Below, one piece after another: positions 22,840-34,139 of a stretch of DNA of 64,000 bases. How positions within the stretch are numbered: position 1 is the stretch's first letter; each line of letters begins with the position of its first letter. A program made the translations under genes and the position numbers. The notes beneath the pieces are model-generated. The model made no database searches. It saw nothing but the letters and a program-made list of their open reading frames with translations, and was not told the DNA's origin. Origin of the DNA: Ceratotherium simum simum (taxonomy: Eukaryota > Chordata > Mammalia > Perissodactyla > Rhinocerotidae); assembly GCF_000283155.1 (NCBI RefSeq), contig NW_004454177.1:1372802-1436801 (forward strand), given 5' to 3'.

Positions 22840-23110
22840 TTTTATAATTAATAATAAGCAATTAGTAATACTATTATTATTTACTATATAATAAAATATA
22901 TTAATAATAAAATTAATTAAAAGAAATAGCAATTGATCACATAGGGAGAGCGCTTTCTGTGAGTTGGGCACTATACTAAATGTTTTATATGTATGTTATC
23001 TCAATCTTCATATTAATCCTATGTGACAAGGACTATTATCATCTCCATTTTGCAGATGAGGTTACTGAGGTTTAGAGAAGTTAAATAATTTGCTCAGTTT
23101 TTAAAAAGCA
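22840..23110 (-). mobile_element. AT-rich tract followed by MIR
   Basis: 22840-22925 is nearly pure A/T with TAATAA repeats. 22955-23110 is an antisense MIR (TCTCCATTTTGCAGATGAGG, GTTTAGAGAAGTTAAATAAT). Confidence 0.7.
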
Positions 23111-23215
23111 CAAAAAAATGCACTGCCTAGATTTAATATAATCCTATGCCAATATCTATGAATCTTATAGACAGGAAATTCTGGGGATAAAAACTCTTCT
23201 TTAAAAGGAAACTCT

Positions 23216-23534
23216 GGGCCCGCCCCGTGGCTTAGCGGTTAAGTGCACCCCCTCCCCTGCTGGCAACCCGGGGTTCGGATCCCAGGCGTGCACCGACGCA
23301 CCGCTTCTCCGGCCATGCTGAGGCCNNNNNNNNNNNNNNNNNNNNNNNNNNNNNNNNNNNNNNNNNNNNNNNNNNNNNNNNNNNNNNNNNNNNNNNNNNN
23401 NNNNNNNNNNNNNNNNNNNNNNNNNCTGAGGCCACGTCCCACATACAGCAACTAGAAGGATGTGCAGCTATGACACACAACTATCTACTGGGGCTTTGGG
23501 GGAAAATAAATAAATAAAATTTAAATAAATAAAT
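23216..23534 (+). mobile_element. ERE-type SINE interrupted by an assembly gap (copy I)
   Basis: The head starts GGGCCCGCCCCGTGGC and the tail ends in (AAAT)n. Target duplication AAAAGGAAACTCT lies on both sides (from 23203 and at 23535-23547). The middle is replaced by 100 Ns, although the sequence on the two sides already overlaps (CTGAGGCC). Confidence 0.92.
23326..23425. other. Assembly gap, 100 N
   Basis: Exactly 100 undetermined bases, a conventional placeholder size, inside an ERE copy. Both flanks contain CTGAGGCC, so little or no real sequence may be missing. Confidence 0.98.
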
Positions 23535-23754
23535 AAAAGGAAACTCTTCTGGTGTTTATTTCCAGGTAATGACCTGGTTGGCTAGGGAGAGACTGCTTGG
23601 AGCAAAAGGAAGCAAAGGAACTTAACGCTGAAAATGTACATTTAAAACTTTTGCACAGCATTCGATATTTTATTAAATGCTTTCTAGTTACTCCAGATCC
23701 TTTTTGAAACAAGACATTGTATAACTAAATAAATAGTGATGTCACATTCTTTTT

Positions 23755-23935
23755 CTTGAACATTCCTCCACAACAAAACTGTGAGATAGGCATTATGATC
23801 CCCATTTTACAGATGGGAAAACTGAGCCTTGGAGGGATTAGGTGACTTGCCCAAGTTAAGTGCAAGGCAAGGACTCACACCTCTGACCTGCAGATTTCCG
23901 TCTAGCACCCTTTCCTGACACCATGCTACCTAAGA
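23755..23935 (-). mobile_element. MIR
   Basis: Antisense MIR: ATCCCCATTTTACAGATGGG, GGTGACTTGCCCAAGTTAAG. Confidence 0.7.
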
Positions 23936-24009
23936 GAGTTTGGGCTACTGCCAGTGGAGTCAATCAAGCCACCATATTCATGATACTGTACTAAATGCTA
24001 CTGAGGAAT

Positions 24010-24543
24010 TGTTACCGGGTGGGCTAGCTGGGTTTTCCTGGTTCTTGTTTGGCGTAAGAATTTGTGAGCGAGCACACAAAATATAGTTCAAAGCAGGAAG
24101 GGATTTATTTGCAAAGCGAAAGTACACACGGGAGCGGGCAGCCTCAAGGTGAGCGACTGTGCCGTGGCTTGAGTAATTTTTAGGTTATACAGGTTGTGGA
24201 GGGGTAGAGGAGGGGATTGGAGGGGGTCTGTGCAGTTGGCTTGTTGCCCCCTCCCTCATGTTGGGAGGGGAGTTTTTTCCCTTAGATGGTCCTTGGCAGA
24301 ACTGTCATGGCTTCTGTCCCCCGCAGGGGGGGGTGAAAACAGCAGTGTAAATGTATCATGATTTTAGTGTAACGAGGGTGAGGTTAGGGGCAGCGGGTGG
24401 AAGCTAGCTCTGTGCGTGAGCGAGCTGCACAACAGGACGCTGTGGGTGTTGACGGGGGTCCTCCCAGGAGGCTGCTTCTATTGCGGTTTGTCAGCTTTTC
24501 TCCCTTCCCCTGCTCACGTCTACCTCACTACCTGCCTTCAACA
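24010..24543 (-). mobile_element. Solo LTR of a class-I endogenous retrovirus
   Basis: A 534-bp element in minus orientation with TG...CA termini (plus-strand ends TGTTACCGGG and CCTTCAACA). It has a perfect 4-bp target duplication GAAT (24006-24009, 24544-24547). An AATAAA signal lies on the minus strand at 24109-24104, followed by the R/U5-type segment, and a TATA-like TATAACC lies upstream. The 4-bp duplication and LTR layout fit a gamma-like (ERV1) provirus reduced to one LTR. No internal viral genes are present. I cannot name the family. Confidence 0.8.
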
Positions 24544-24829
24544 GAATCAGAGAGTATCTGGACTAGATATTCCTTGTGCTTAAAGTGGAGAAGCAGGACA
24601 CACATGGGGAAATGAGTTAATGATAAAAGAAATGTCCCAAAGCAGTACAATTGGAAATGAAGGGAAAGTAGTTCTTAAATGTCAGTGGAGAAGTCAGCTT
24701 CTGTGCCTATAAAAGAGATTTGTGCACAAAGTAAACGGAACATACAGACTGAATAGAGGAAGCCGAAGGGGAGAGAGTCTGCTGCCCTGCTCAGCCCACA
24801 ACCCCATCCAGCATGGAGCTGAACTCGTG
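24544..24829. other. Intergenic, no recognised feature
   Basis: Unique sequence between the solo LTR and the repeat-free island. Confidence 0.4.
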
Positions 24830-25420
24830 CACAGAATCCTTTATTGCCACAAAATATCTCTTCTTTTTCTTTTTCTCCAGTTGCGTGGGTGTTTCATTAT
24901 GATTTTGATTGAGGGCTGGGAAATTTATGCCCCGCAACTCTTCTCTCCAGCATTCTCATCACTTTAATTTGTTGAGCTGCCTAATTACCTAAATACTTGT
25001 GGCCAACAGGCAGGATGGGGCTGTTGGGGCTGGCGTATCTATCACCTTCCTCCTCTCCCCCAGCAGTGTCATCCCCATCTCAATTCAAAAGGCCCAGCAG
25101 TTTCCATCGGAGTGTAGCAGCTCCATTTCCCTCCAATATTAATAATTATGACATTAGAAGGATGATCTGCTGCAATTCAGTCTTTCTATTTGCAGGCTGG
25201 TGGCTGCATATCAATGGCATGATTAGGCAAATGAAATCCGATTGGCACTGTTATGAAATATTTACATGGCCAGAATACGTATGCTTCAATCTCATTGTTC
25301 CCGTTATTAAGCCATTTTATAATCTCATAACATTTAGACTCACACTTTGCATTTCTAATTAATTTGAGAAGTGACTTTGCTGGGAATTAATTGCAACTTG
25401 TGCATTCTTATACACACAAA
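24830..25420. promoter_or_regulatory. Candidate conserved non-coding element (enhancer-like)
   Basis: Almost 600 bp without repeats and dense in AT-rich factor cores: GAGCTGCCTAATTACCTAAA, AATATTAATAATTATGACAT, GGCTGCATATCAATGG, TTTCTAATTAATTTGAG and GGGAATTAATTGC. No coding potential is recognised. It lies about 21 kb upstream of BSX. Enhancer function is inference. Confidence 0.45.
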
Positions 25421-26195
25421 CTCACTGAGAAACAAACTCTGGTTGGCAATCATGCAATTCACCCTCAAGATGGACTCTAGACTGACTTCTGTTCTGAACC
25501 ATTTTCTCTGTCAGTTGGGAAAAGTGGCTGGGGACATTGGTTTTCATTAAAATTTGGCTACATAGCACATGCAGGAACAGTATGAGTACAAGAGTCCCTT
25601 TGGAGGGACTAGTTTCCACCTGAATAGCCTTTCACAAAGAAGCGGTTTAATGTGGGGCAGTGGTTTAAAGCCTTTTCAGTTTCGTGGGTCAATAACATCT
25701 CTGAAACAATGATAAAAATAAAAGATTTGGGATATCTAAATAGCTGTTATATTGCCTTTATTTAAAATTACGTCAGTATGAAGAATATGGTCTGTCTCTC
25801 ACATTTCATGGTTGGTTAGTTAGCATTTGAAAGTCTCTAATCAAAAGTCCATACCCCTGAAGTGGCTACTATAGGCACTTTAGTTATCTTTATCTCCTAT
25901 TAACACCAGAGTTTTGTTAATATGCACCATTGGTGTCAGAAATGATTTTCTGCTGGTGAAACAAGTGGTGTTCAAGACATGTGGATTGGTTAGAAATATT
26001 GATCAGGCATTTTCTCTCATGAATGAACAGGCAATGTGCTTTGAGCTCACACCCTTTGGAGCAGTGCCTAGGCCTAGAATTTTGCCTGGTCATGTTTTAG
26101 GAAGCTTATATAGGATCTGGTTGCCTGGCTCTGATTAAGAAGTGATCTGAATCTACTATGAGTGAAGCTTGTTTGCAAGATGCTTGTTGGAGTGA
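25421..26195. other. Intergenic, no recognised feature
   Basis: Unique sequence with no gene or repeat that I can name. Confidence 0.4.
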
Positions 26196-26434
26196 GTGAT
26201 TCTCAGCTGCTGACGATTTTGCCCCTCATCCCCATGGGGGGCATTTGCAATGTCTGGAGACATTTTTGGTTGTCACAATTGTGTGTGTGTGGCGGGGGGT
26301 GGAGGGGGTTGCTACTGGCATCTAGTGGATAGAGGCCAGAGATGCTGCTAAACACCCTCCAATGCACAGGACAGACCCCTTCCCCACCAAAGAGTGACCC
26401 AACCCCCAAATGTCAATAGTGCCGAGAAACCCTG
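26196..26434 (+). mobile_element. MER5-type hAT-Charlie DNA transposon
   Basis: Contains GCATTTGCAATGTCTGGAGA followed by CATTTTTGGTTGTCAC, CTACTGGCATCTAGTGGAT and AATAGTGCCGAGAAACCCTG, typical of MER5A/B. A (GT)n/G-rich run lies near 26280-26310. Non-autonomous and without coding capacity. Confidence 0.8.
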
Positions 26435-27124
26435 GAAAAGAGCTTCAACCTCACTGAGCTCACAGAAATGGCTGTATGGTTGTTTTTATATCTAATTGCT
26501 ACTGTTTGTGTGTGTGGCAGAATTTAGTCTGTGCCTCTCTTTCACTGTAATATATGACCTGACAGTGAAGTTAGGGGGAAGAAATCTAGATCCTCTGTCT
26601 ATCTCAACTATTGGAGGTTACCAATATCTATCAGAAACAACCCAATAATTGTGCCTGACCAAGTTGTCTTAGGTCTGTTTGAAACAATAGTGTAGATTCT
26701 CAGTTTTTTATTTTAGAAACTTTAAATTTTGTTAATTCCTGACTTTAGAAAAAAACAACTATAATCTACTATCACCATGATATAATTACAGAATAAAGGC
26801 TTTAATACCAAAGACATGTAATAAAGAACAATCCTTTAAATAAAATATGTTTAGCTAAAAAAAAACCTTATTTTTCTCAACTCATCACATTAGGATTTGC
26901 TCAATTTTCCCTTCATACTGGCAAGAACATAACAAATTTCGTAGTAAATGTTGCTCTTTCTGTCTTTAAAGGGATTCTTGGATCCAGGTAACAGCCCAGA
27001 AGGAGGAACATCTTTCCCAGAGAAGGTTGAGAAAAATCTTCGGGCAGCCAGGCCATTGGGACAACTTTTAAGATCCTTCCTTCACAGTACTGGAAAACCA
27101 CAAATGGTACGAGCTTCTCTATTA
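26435..27124. other. Intergenic, no recognised feature
   Basis: AT-rich unique sequence. No gene or clear repeat. Confidence 0.4.
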
Positions 27125-27245
27125 GCATAAAAAATTAGCATAATACCCATTTTACAGAGGAGAAAATAGGCTTTAATAACTTGCCCAAGGTCATATGGCT
27201 AACATATGTTTTTAGTATCTGAATGCAGATCTCCCTGCCTTGAAG
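27125..27245 (-). mobile_element. MIR fragment
   Basis: Antisense MIR: ACCCATTTTACAGAGGAGAA, ACTTGCCCAAGGTCATATGG. Confidence 0.65.
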
Positions 27246-27499
27246 ATCTCAGATGGGAAACATCTCTGCCCTGATTTGGCTAAAGGACTTTGAACACGTT
27301 CCCACTCAGTGTCTGATGGATCATAGGACTGAGTGATCTTTAATGGATCATCTGGTCCAGATATTCCCAAATTTAAACATAATAGATCAATGAACCTTTT
27401 GAAAGATAGTTATATACTTTGATTTTTTTCCAAGGAAAAATATTTTTTAAAAAACCTTACCATTGATAATATTTCATAGAAAACAGGATATTTTAATAC

Positions 27500-27660
27500 C
27501 AGGAAAATAGAAAGGAAATAATTCATTCCTTCATTCATTCAACAAATTTTTTTCAAGTGCCTATTATGGACAGGTATTCTTCTGGGTGTTGGTGAAAAAT
27601 CAGAGAATGAGAACATCCAAGTCCTTGCCCTCTCAGAGCTCACATTCTAGTGTCATAATC
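27500..27660 (-). mobile_element. L2 3' end
   Basis: Antisense L2: CATTCATTCAACAAATTTTT, AAGTGCCTATTATGGACAGG, CAGAGCTCACATTCTAGTG. Confidence 0.65.
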
Positions 27661-29295
27661 TCGGAATAAAAGACAGCTCTTTAAGTGAAATAAGTTGAAC
27701 TCCATGAAAGGTTCATCACAGTGTCCTTCCTGTTCTCATTTCATCTTAATTAATAAAAACCTGTCATGTGTCAGCATTGGTCCCCAGATCAGCATTTGGG
27801 AACTCTGGATCCAGTGCATTTGTCTGCTTCCAGGGACTGAGCCTGGAAGTTATCTCAGACAGAAGGAAATCAGAACAAAAATTAGATGCAGTCCGGATTC
27901 TCATTGAGCTCTGGGTTCATAGCTCAGGCGGGAATCAGAGCGTAGCATTGTGCGCACGTGGTAGCATGGGTCAGATATCTGTGAGTACAACTTCTGCTAC
28001 TTTGGTTGAACCGTAAAGTGGCATTTTCCACATCGCCTTAATTTGCCTGCTTTTTCTACACCCTCACTGGTGAGTCTGGAAACCCTCCAAAGCATTTCAA
28101 ACACCTTTCCATCTCTCAGTTCACTGTAGCTCATGAACAGCCCTGGGAGGCTAAGTTCATTTCACACACAGGGAAGCTGAGCCCCAGGAAGAGGTCACCT
28201 GGCGACGCAGAAATGACTGTAGGACCAGTCCCAGCTCTTCTGCTTTTCATCCCTGGATCTACTCATGGGACAAGTCAGAAAGTCATCTCTGTTCAGAATA
28301 GAAAAGGCCAGAAGCATATTCTCCAGGCCTCTGTACCAGCCACCTTGTTTGGTTTTTCCCCTCAATTGTTTGGGTCCTACTTCTTCACAATCACCCTTGC
28401 CTTTCCACCCACAGCAGTGAGCTGGGAGTTCAGGACCACAGGTTTGCATGAGCTGAGCTGTCCAGCAGGCTTGGATATGACAATAAAATGATTCAAAAAC
28501 TGAAAGATTATACCCGAGAGAGAGCACAACGAAGAGGTGGCAGCAAGGGGCAAAAAGCAGACTTGAAAGTCTGAGGCTGGAAGGCTGTTCATTTAGCTCC
28601 CCAGGGCCACCAAAATCCTGAACGTGGAAATGACAAGACTAGGATCCTTGTCTTAGCTTGACAGTTGGAAAATAAATACCCAGCTTCCCCTACTCCGCGT
28701 GAGTGTGGTGAGTTAGTTTTGCTTCAGAGAAAGGAAATCCTGGCTGGCTGGGATCTTTAAGCTATCCTTTGGCTTCCAAGTAGGGCTGCGTTTGCACCAT
28801 TCCTGGTGGCTGCTGGTTGCCAGCACTCCTCTCCCTCCTGCCGGGGGCCACGCAAGCCCTCAGCCCCTCCAACCAAATGCCTTCTCATCAACATGCTCTT
28901 CCCAGCTCACCTCCCATGGAAGCCTTCCTCGCTGATCTGATTCACAAGTCTCACCTTGATGGCTCTCATTCCATTTTCTTCTTTAATTATGGAATTCGTT
29001 CTCAGTCACTCATGATATTGCCATGAAGAAGGGGGACTGGGTACAAAACAGTAGTCAATACCAAGATCTTTCTGTTTGGCACTGAGAAGTGTGAAGTAGC
29101 TTTTTGAGGGAGATGCATCTCTTTTTGTTTTATTCTTTAGGCTAAGGACTAAACATGAATTCGTGGTCCCTGAGCCCATAACACCTACAAACAAAATGAA
29201 GAATCCCAGGAAGCATGGTTGGGATGGGAGCAACAACCTTGGAATTAATGCTTGTCCATGGATAATCTTCAACACGTGCAATCAAGAGGTAATCC
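27661..29295. other. Intergenic, MIR trace and a short duplicated segment
   Basis: A MIR trace (minus) lies at about 28130-28255. A 70-bp segment at 28886-28955 recurs at 30279-30359. No gene; the open frames of about 70-110 codons overlap on both strands and show no domain. Confidence 0.4.
28886..28955 (+). repeat. Local duplicate segment, copy 1
   Basis: TGCTCTTCCCAGCTCACCTC, then GAAGCCTTCCTC and TTCACAAGTCTCACC match copy 2 at 30279-30359 with few differences and one insertion of about 10 bp in copy 2. Confidence 0.6.
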
Positions 29296-29299
29296 TTTT

Positions 29300-29545
29300 T
29301 TTATTTTAGAACATTTTATTTTATTATTTTTATTGAAATATAATTGACATACATTATAGTATCTCAGGTGTGCAACATAATGATTCAATATTTGTATATA
29401 TTGCTAAATGATCACAATAAGTCTAGTTAATATCCATCACCACACATAGTCACAAATTTTTTTTCTTGTGATTAAGATCTACTCTCTTAGCAACTTTCAA
29501 ATGTACAATACAGTATTATTAACTACAGCCACCATGCTGAAGAGG
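29300..29545 (-). mobile_element. L1M-type 3' UTR fragment
   Basis: Antisense L1: TTATTGAAATATAATTGACA, AGGTGTGCAACATAATGATT, ATGTACAATACAGTATTATT. T-rich left end. Confidence 0.8.
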
Positions 29546-29679
29546 TAATCTTTTGTATACAACATTTATTATACTATTTAATACATATGTCCATATATGT
29601 GACTAGCTTAGTTTCTTCTGTCAATATATGTTGGATTAATTAGTTAATCAATAAGTTAATACAATATGTGTTTTTTATC

Positions 29680-30070
29680 CAGCATTATTCAGACCACATT
29701 TGGAATATTATGTTCAATTTAAGGCAGGCGCTCTTTTAAGGTTCAGAGCTCCATAATAGTGAGAGGGCTGAAAAATGATGTGTTATAAGAAGCAGTGAAG
29801 GTTCTGGGATATTTATTCTGGGAAAGAGAATAGTTAGAGAAGACAGTGGAGCTATTTATAATGTTTTTTAATTTTCAATATTGGAAAGGCTTCTCTGTAG
29901 CAAGTTTTCTTCTATATGCTTCCAGAGGTCAGAATAGGGGTTAGTAGTAGCGGTTACATGGAAGTAAATTGAGGCTTCATATAGGAGGTCATTGAACTGT
30001 CTTGGATGTTTTAGATGGGAGGCCTACTTTGGGTGGAGGTTGGACCAGATATCCTTTAAGGCAGTAAAAT
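29680..30070 (+). mobile_element. L3/CR1-family LINE 3' end
   Basis: Sense CR1-like text: CAGACCACATTTGGAATATT followed by ATGTTC, ending TTGGACCAGATATCCTTTAA, which matches the usual CR1/L3 3' end. Very old. Confidence 0.6.
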
Positions 30071-30075
30071 TATTT

Positions 30076-30080
<5 letters not shown>

Positions 30081-30109
<29 letters not shown>
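30081..30109. repeat. (GT)n microsatellite
   Basis: Fourteen uninterrupted GT units. Confidence 0.95.
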
Positions 30110-30110
<1 letters not shown>

Positions 30111-30278
30111 TATGGCTCTCCTCCTGTACCCAGACAAAGGTTTTCGTTTGTTTTTTAATGGGTAAAATGTGGGTAAGACCATCCTCTGCAAGTACACTAT
30201 TTGAGGGAATGTGAACATGGTCCATACATAGACACACATACAAAGATGCATAAGCACATAACAGTATTGCCTAATTTT

Positions 30279-30359
30279 CATAAACGTGCTCTTCCCAACT
30301 CACCTCCCACTGAAGCCTTCCTCCGCTGATCTGAGTGTGGTGCATTCACAAATCTTACC
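30279..30359 (+). repeat. Local duplicate segment, copy 2
   Basis: See copy 1 at 28886-28955. It ends where a MIR begins, so its extent is uncertain. Confidence 0.6.
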
Positions 30360-30550
30360 ACATGCCAGGCACTGCACTAACTCCTTCCCATGCACTGTCT
30401 CATTTAAAGCTCTCAACCGTCCTGTGAGGAGATAGGGACCATTTGTTTCTATCCCCATTTTACAGATGAGACTAAGGCTCCGAGAGGTCACAGATGATCT
30501 GCCCAAGGGCACACAGCTAGGTAGACCTGGGTTGAACATCCAGGGATGTC
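30345..30550 (-). mobile_element. MIR
   Basis: Antisense MIR: CACATGCCAGGCACTGCACT, CCCCATTTTACAGATGAGAC, CCAAGGGCACACAGCTAGG. Confidence 0.8.
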
Positions 30551-30959
30551 TGATGGTCAGCCTCATAAAAGAGGATGTGTGGTTTGCATTTAAACACAGA
30601 CACAAAGTCTAAGACTGTGTGTGTATTACAGAGACTAGCTTCAAAGAGCGGAGCCACATGAATACCTGCTGCTATCCAATTCAATCACTGGCTCATCTGA
30701 TGATGGGACTGGAGATGGGCTGGTTTAGCTTCTCTTCTCAGTGAGGTCTCTCCCTCCCTCCTTTAAGATCCACTCAGCTCAATCTCAAGGAGCCCAGAGG
30801 CCCATGGCCGTGCTGGGCTATGCCTGGCCGTGATGTTCACCTGGGGTTTCCCTGCCATGGCCCATCACAGAATGTAAATAACCTCAGGTTGCTTTAGTTG
30901 AAGCAAAGGAAGTTTTCTGTGACTAATTATTTCTTTTTGGTATCTGTGTGTTTTGTGTC

Positions 30960-32330
30960 CGAGTGTATACATGCGTGTGGGGTTTTGTTTTTATTTTCCT
31001 AACGGACGAAGTTGGCATCAGAGTAGCTCAGCTCTTTTCTGCAGGTAGAAGCCTCTAGATGAATGAGGATGGTTAAATGAGGAGAGATGCTTTCCATAAT
31101 TTGTCTCAAACAATCACATAATGGGCGCAGGAAATTTCTGTGAAATGGGTGAATAGCGTGGGTCCATTTTATTAGCTCCTCAATGAAATAAAGCCTGCTG
31201 GCTTTTAAGACCCAGGCAAGCAAACAAAAAGTGGTCTTTATCCTCACACACCAAATCCGTGCATCAGTAAAGTGCAGGCCCTGACAGGAATTTCAATTAT
31301 TTAATCAAAAAGAAAATGAAAGAGGTCTTAAGTGTTGTGATTCAAAGACAGCCTTTTCATAGACCAATCTAGTGTGCGCTCACATTGAATATGAAGCAAA
31401 GTGGGAAGGAAATTAAGGCAGCTTCGGCTTAAATCATGTGATTGCAAATAGTAAATTAGTTTCTCGATGTTTTCATTTAAGTGTTTAAGTGGAAGGTTTT
31501 ATTCCTAATGCAGTGTAGTGACACAGAAGAGCACCCTCCCCGACTCCAGCTTCCCCGCCCTCCCCTCAGTGTTGCATTTGCCCTGGGGAGGGAGAGGGAG
31601 GCAGCGAGGCTAAGCAGGAGAGGAGGGAAAGCAAAGCCTCAGCACGTTAAGGTGCTTTTGTTTCAAATTGCTACCGAAGTAAGCTTTCACAGCAGACTCA
31701 TTAATCGAGCAGATGAGTAACGTCTGTTGAAAATGTACTAAGCGAAATGCGTTTAATTTGGAAGGGGAATCAGGAACTGCATTAGTCAGAGCATATAAAT
31801 GGCAGCATCATCCATTCGGCTGTTGTTTTGTTTGATGTGGACTCACTGAATTTGTTCTGAAGGGATAACGGTTAGGTAAAAAGGGTCAACGTTGAGCTTG
31901 AGAGAAAACATGCCCCTCTGGCTTTCAAAGGCTTCTGCATGGTTTTGCCGGGGCTAGAAGGAGAGCGTGCTGTCGGGATGGGCGGATGTCACAGAAATCT
32001 CTCGGGAAAGTACGAATTGGGTCGGACTGAGTTGACCGAGTTGACCCCCGACTGGTGCAACAAGTAGCTGGAGGTCATTTCTTTGCAAATGAGCATCCCT
32101 TTGTGTTTGTAATTAGCTTTCATTATTCGGCTGGGCGCTTACAGCGGTGCACGGTGGGAGGTCAGGCTCCGGGTTCACGCTATAGACCAACAGGGAGCGG
32201 ACTTTTAATATCAAATGAGGCAACGAGGCTCGGCATCTCTGAGGGTTAGATTCATCCGCCCCCTCCTGCCGGCCCACAATGGGAGCCAGTGGAAGTAAGT
32301 GTGTCCCTAGACTGGCAATTGTCTCAGCTC
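30960..32330. promoter_or_regulatory. Candidate conserved non-coding cluster
   Basis: About 1.4 kb free of repeats. Motif-dense stretches include TTCAATTATTTAATCAAAAA (about 31290), CTCATTAATCGAGC (about 31697), TTTGCAAATGAGCAT (POU-like, about 32082) and TTTGTAATTAGCTTTCATTA (about 32107). No recognisable coding sequence. About 14 kb upstream of BSX. Confidence 0.4.
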
Positions 32331-32339
32331 TGCTAGGAT

Positions 32340-32490
32340 TACTGACCCCCGGCTCTGCCAGTGCACATTTCACTCTCATTCATCCAAGTCCCACCTCCTC
32401 CATGAAGTACTCCCTGTCCACCTCAGGCCAAGAAGTTTTTCTTCTCTAGACTCCTAGAAAGCTCTTGATTTATTTTTCTGTGTTGTTTTC
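32340..32490 (+). mobile_element. L2 fragment
   Basis: Sense L2: CATCCAAGTCCCACCTCCTC, CATGAAGTACTCCCTGTCC. Confidence 0.5.
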
Positions 32491-32559
32491 TGGACACCGG
32501 GTACTGAGAATACACTAACTTTTATTATTGTCCAACTTTCTTTTTATGGTTGAACGGAA

Positions 32560-33240
32560 CGATATTTTCGCTCTCATCTTTTTCTTTTTATTAGGGAAAG
32601 TTTCAACAAAGAGAAAAACAAAGAAAATAGTGTAAGGAACTTCCATGTATTGATCACTGAAATTTAACAGTTATTACCCTTTGTCATATTTATTTCATCT
32701 CCCCACTCCCAGATTTACTTAAATTCAGACATCATGATGTTTCACACTAATTACTTATGAATGTACTTTTTTCTTAAAAAAAGGACATTTTCATATATAA
32801 CCATGATGCCATTATCACATCTAACAAAATTAACAGTTATCTTTGATATGATTTAATACTTAGTCCATATTCAAATTTCCTCATTTCTTTAAAAGTATTT
32901 TCTTTTTGATAGGTTTGTTTAAACCAGCATTCAATCAAGGACCACACATAGCGTTTGATTTGTCTTTTAAGTCTCCAGTCCTAACTTTATTTTTATTTTC
33001 TCTGTGACATTGCCTTGTTGAAGGAAATGGGGAATTGTCCATAGAATGCTGGCTCTCCTGGATTTGTCTGACTGCTTCCATGCAGCATAGTTCAGCTTGC
33101 TTTTCTATCCTTTGTATTTTCTGTAACTTGAAGTTGGGTCTAAACCTGATTGGATTCGGGTTAAACATTTGGTTTAGTTTATCAGTGATGGTGTGTACTT
33201 CATTTAGCATCACAACAGGGGCACACGTAACGTCTGGTCG
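32560..33240 (-). mobile_element. L1M-type 3' UTR fragment
   Basis: Antisense L1M: CATGATGCCATTATCACATC, AACAAAATTAACAGTTATC, CAATCAAGGACCACACATAG, TCTTTTAAGTCTCCAGTCC. Highly diverged. Confidence 0.65.
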
Positions 33241-34139
33241 TCCCACCATCACAGGTACTAAGATTGATCACTGGGTTTAAGTGGTGACAGCCTGATCGCT
33301 CCATATAAAGTTACACTTTCTTGTTTGTAAACAGCAAGTAATCTGTAGGGCGAGACTGTGGCACCATGAAAACATCCAATTTCTCCCATTTCACAGCCAA
33401 AATCAAATGAGGGCCAAGGGAGCTGCATTAGAAAGTTTCCTATTTTCTGCAGCACCTCATAGGGCAAGATATGTAGTAACATTCAAAATAACTGGTTAAA
33501 GGAGAGAATGAATAAGTGGATGGATGCATGAGGTTTTGAATGAATAAAACGAAAAATTTAACATAATGAGAAATTCTGCAAACCTACCTGTGACTGTTAC
33601 ATTGGTGAAAGAGTTCAACTCCTTTGGGAGTCATAAAATGCTAACACTTCACTGGCTAGGAATAGACTCAGGTTTTCTAGCCTCAGCTTTGCCACTAATT
33701 TGCTGTGTGACTTTGGTCAAATCACTTACATTCTCTGGAACTTATTTGTACAAGAAGAAATACAAAAAAAAAATCTCAAAGGTTCTACCAGCCTTAGCAT
33801 TCCAGGATTCTAAAAAATACAAAGAACTATATAGACCATGTAGTTGGAGCCTGCAGATCTTGAACCCACTTGAATCTGGGTTTTTCCTGTGCATTATAGG
33901 CTAGTGGTATTTAATAGGCTTACAGGTTGTCATAGCAACCACCCTCCCCACAGCTTGTTATCTGATAACCAGCCATTCCAACCGTATTGCCACTGAGGAC
34001 CTCTGCCCCATTTTATACTGTATTGGAAAGATAACCAGGGTTTGATTAGCCTTCATGCCATTTTATAAGCGACGGAAAACACTTACTTCTTTCCCGAGCA
34101 AAGTAAAGTCTTCCAGGCTGGATCATCTGAGTGGCTATT
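33241..34139. other. Intergenic, weak MIR, RFX-type X-box
   Basis: 33640-33760 resembles a sense MIR (GCTGTGTGACTTTGGTCAAA). Otherwise unique. The X-box at 33926 is listed separately. Confidence 0.4.
33926..33939. promoter_or_regulatory. RFX X-box-like palindrome
   Basis: GTTGTCATAGCAAC is a near-perfect inverted repeat that differs at two positions from the canonical X-box GTTGCCATGGCAAC. RFX factors act in neural and ciliary genes. Function inferred. Confidence 0.45.
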
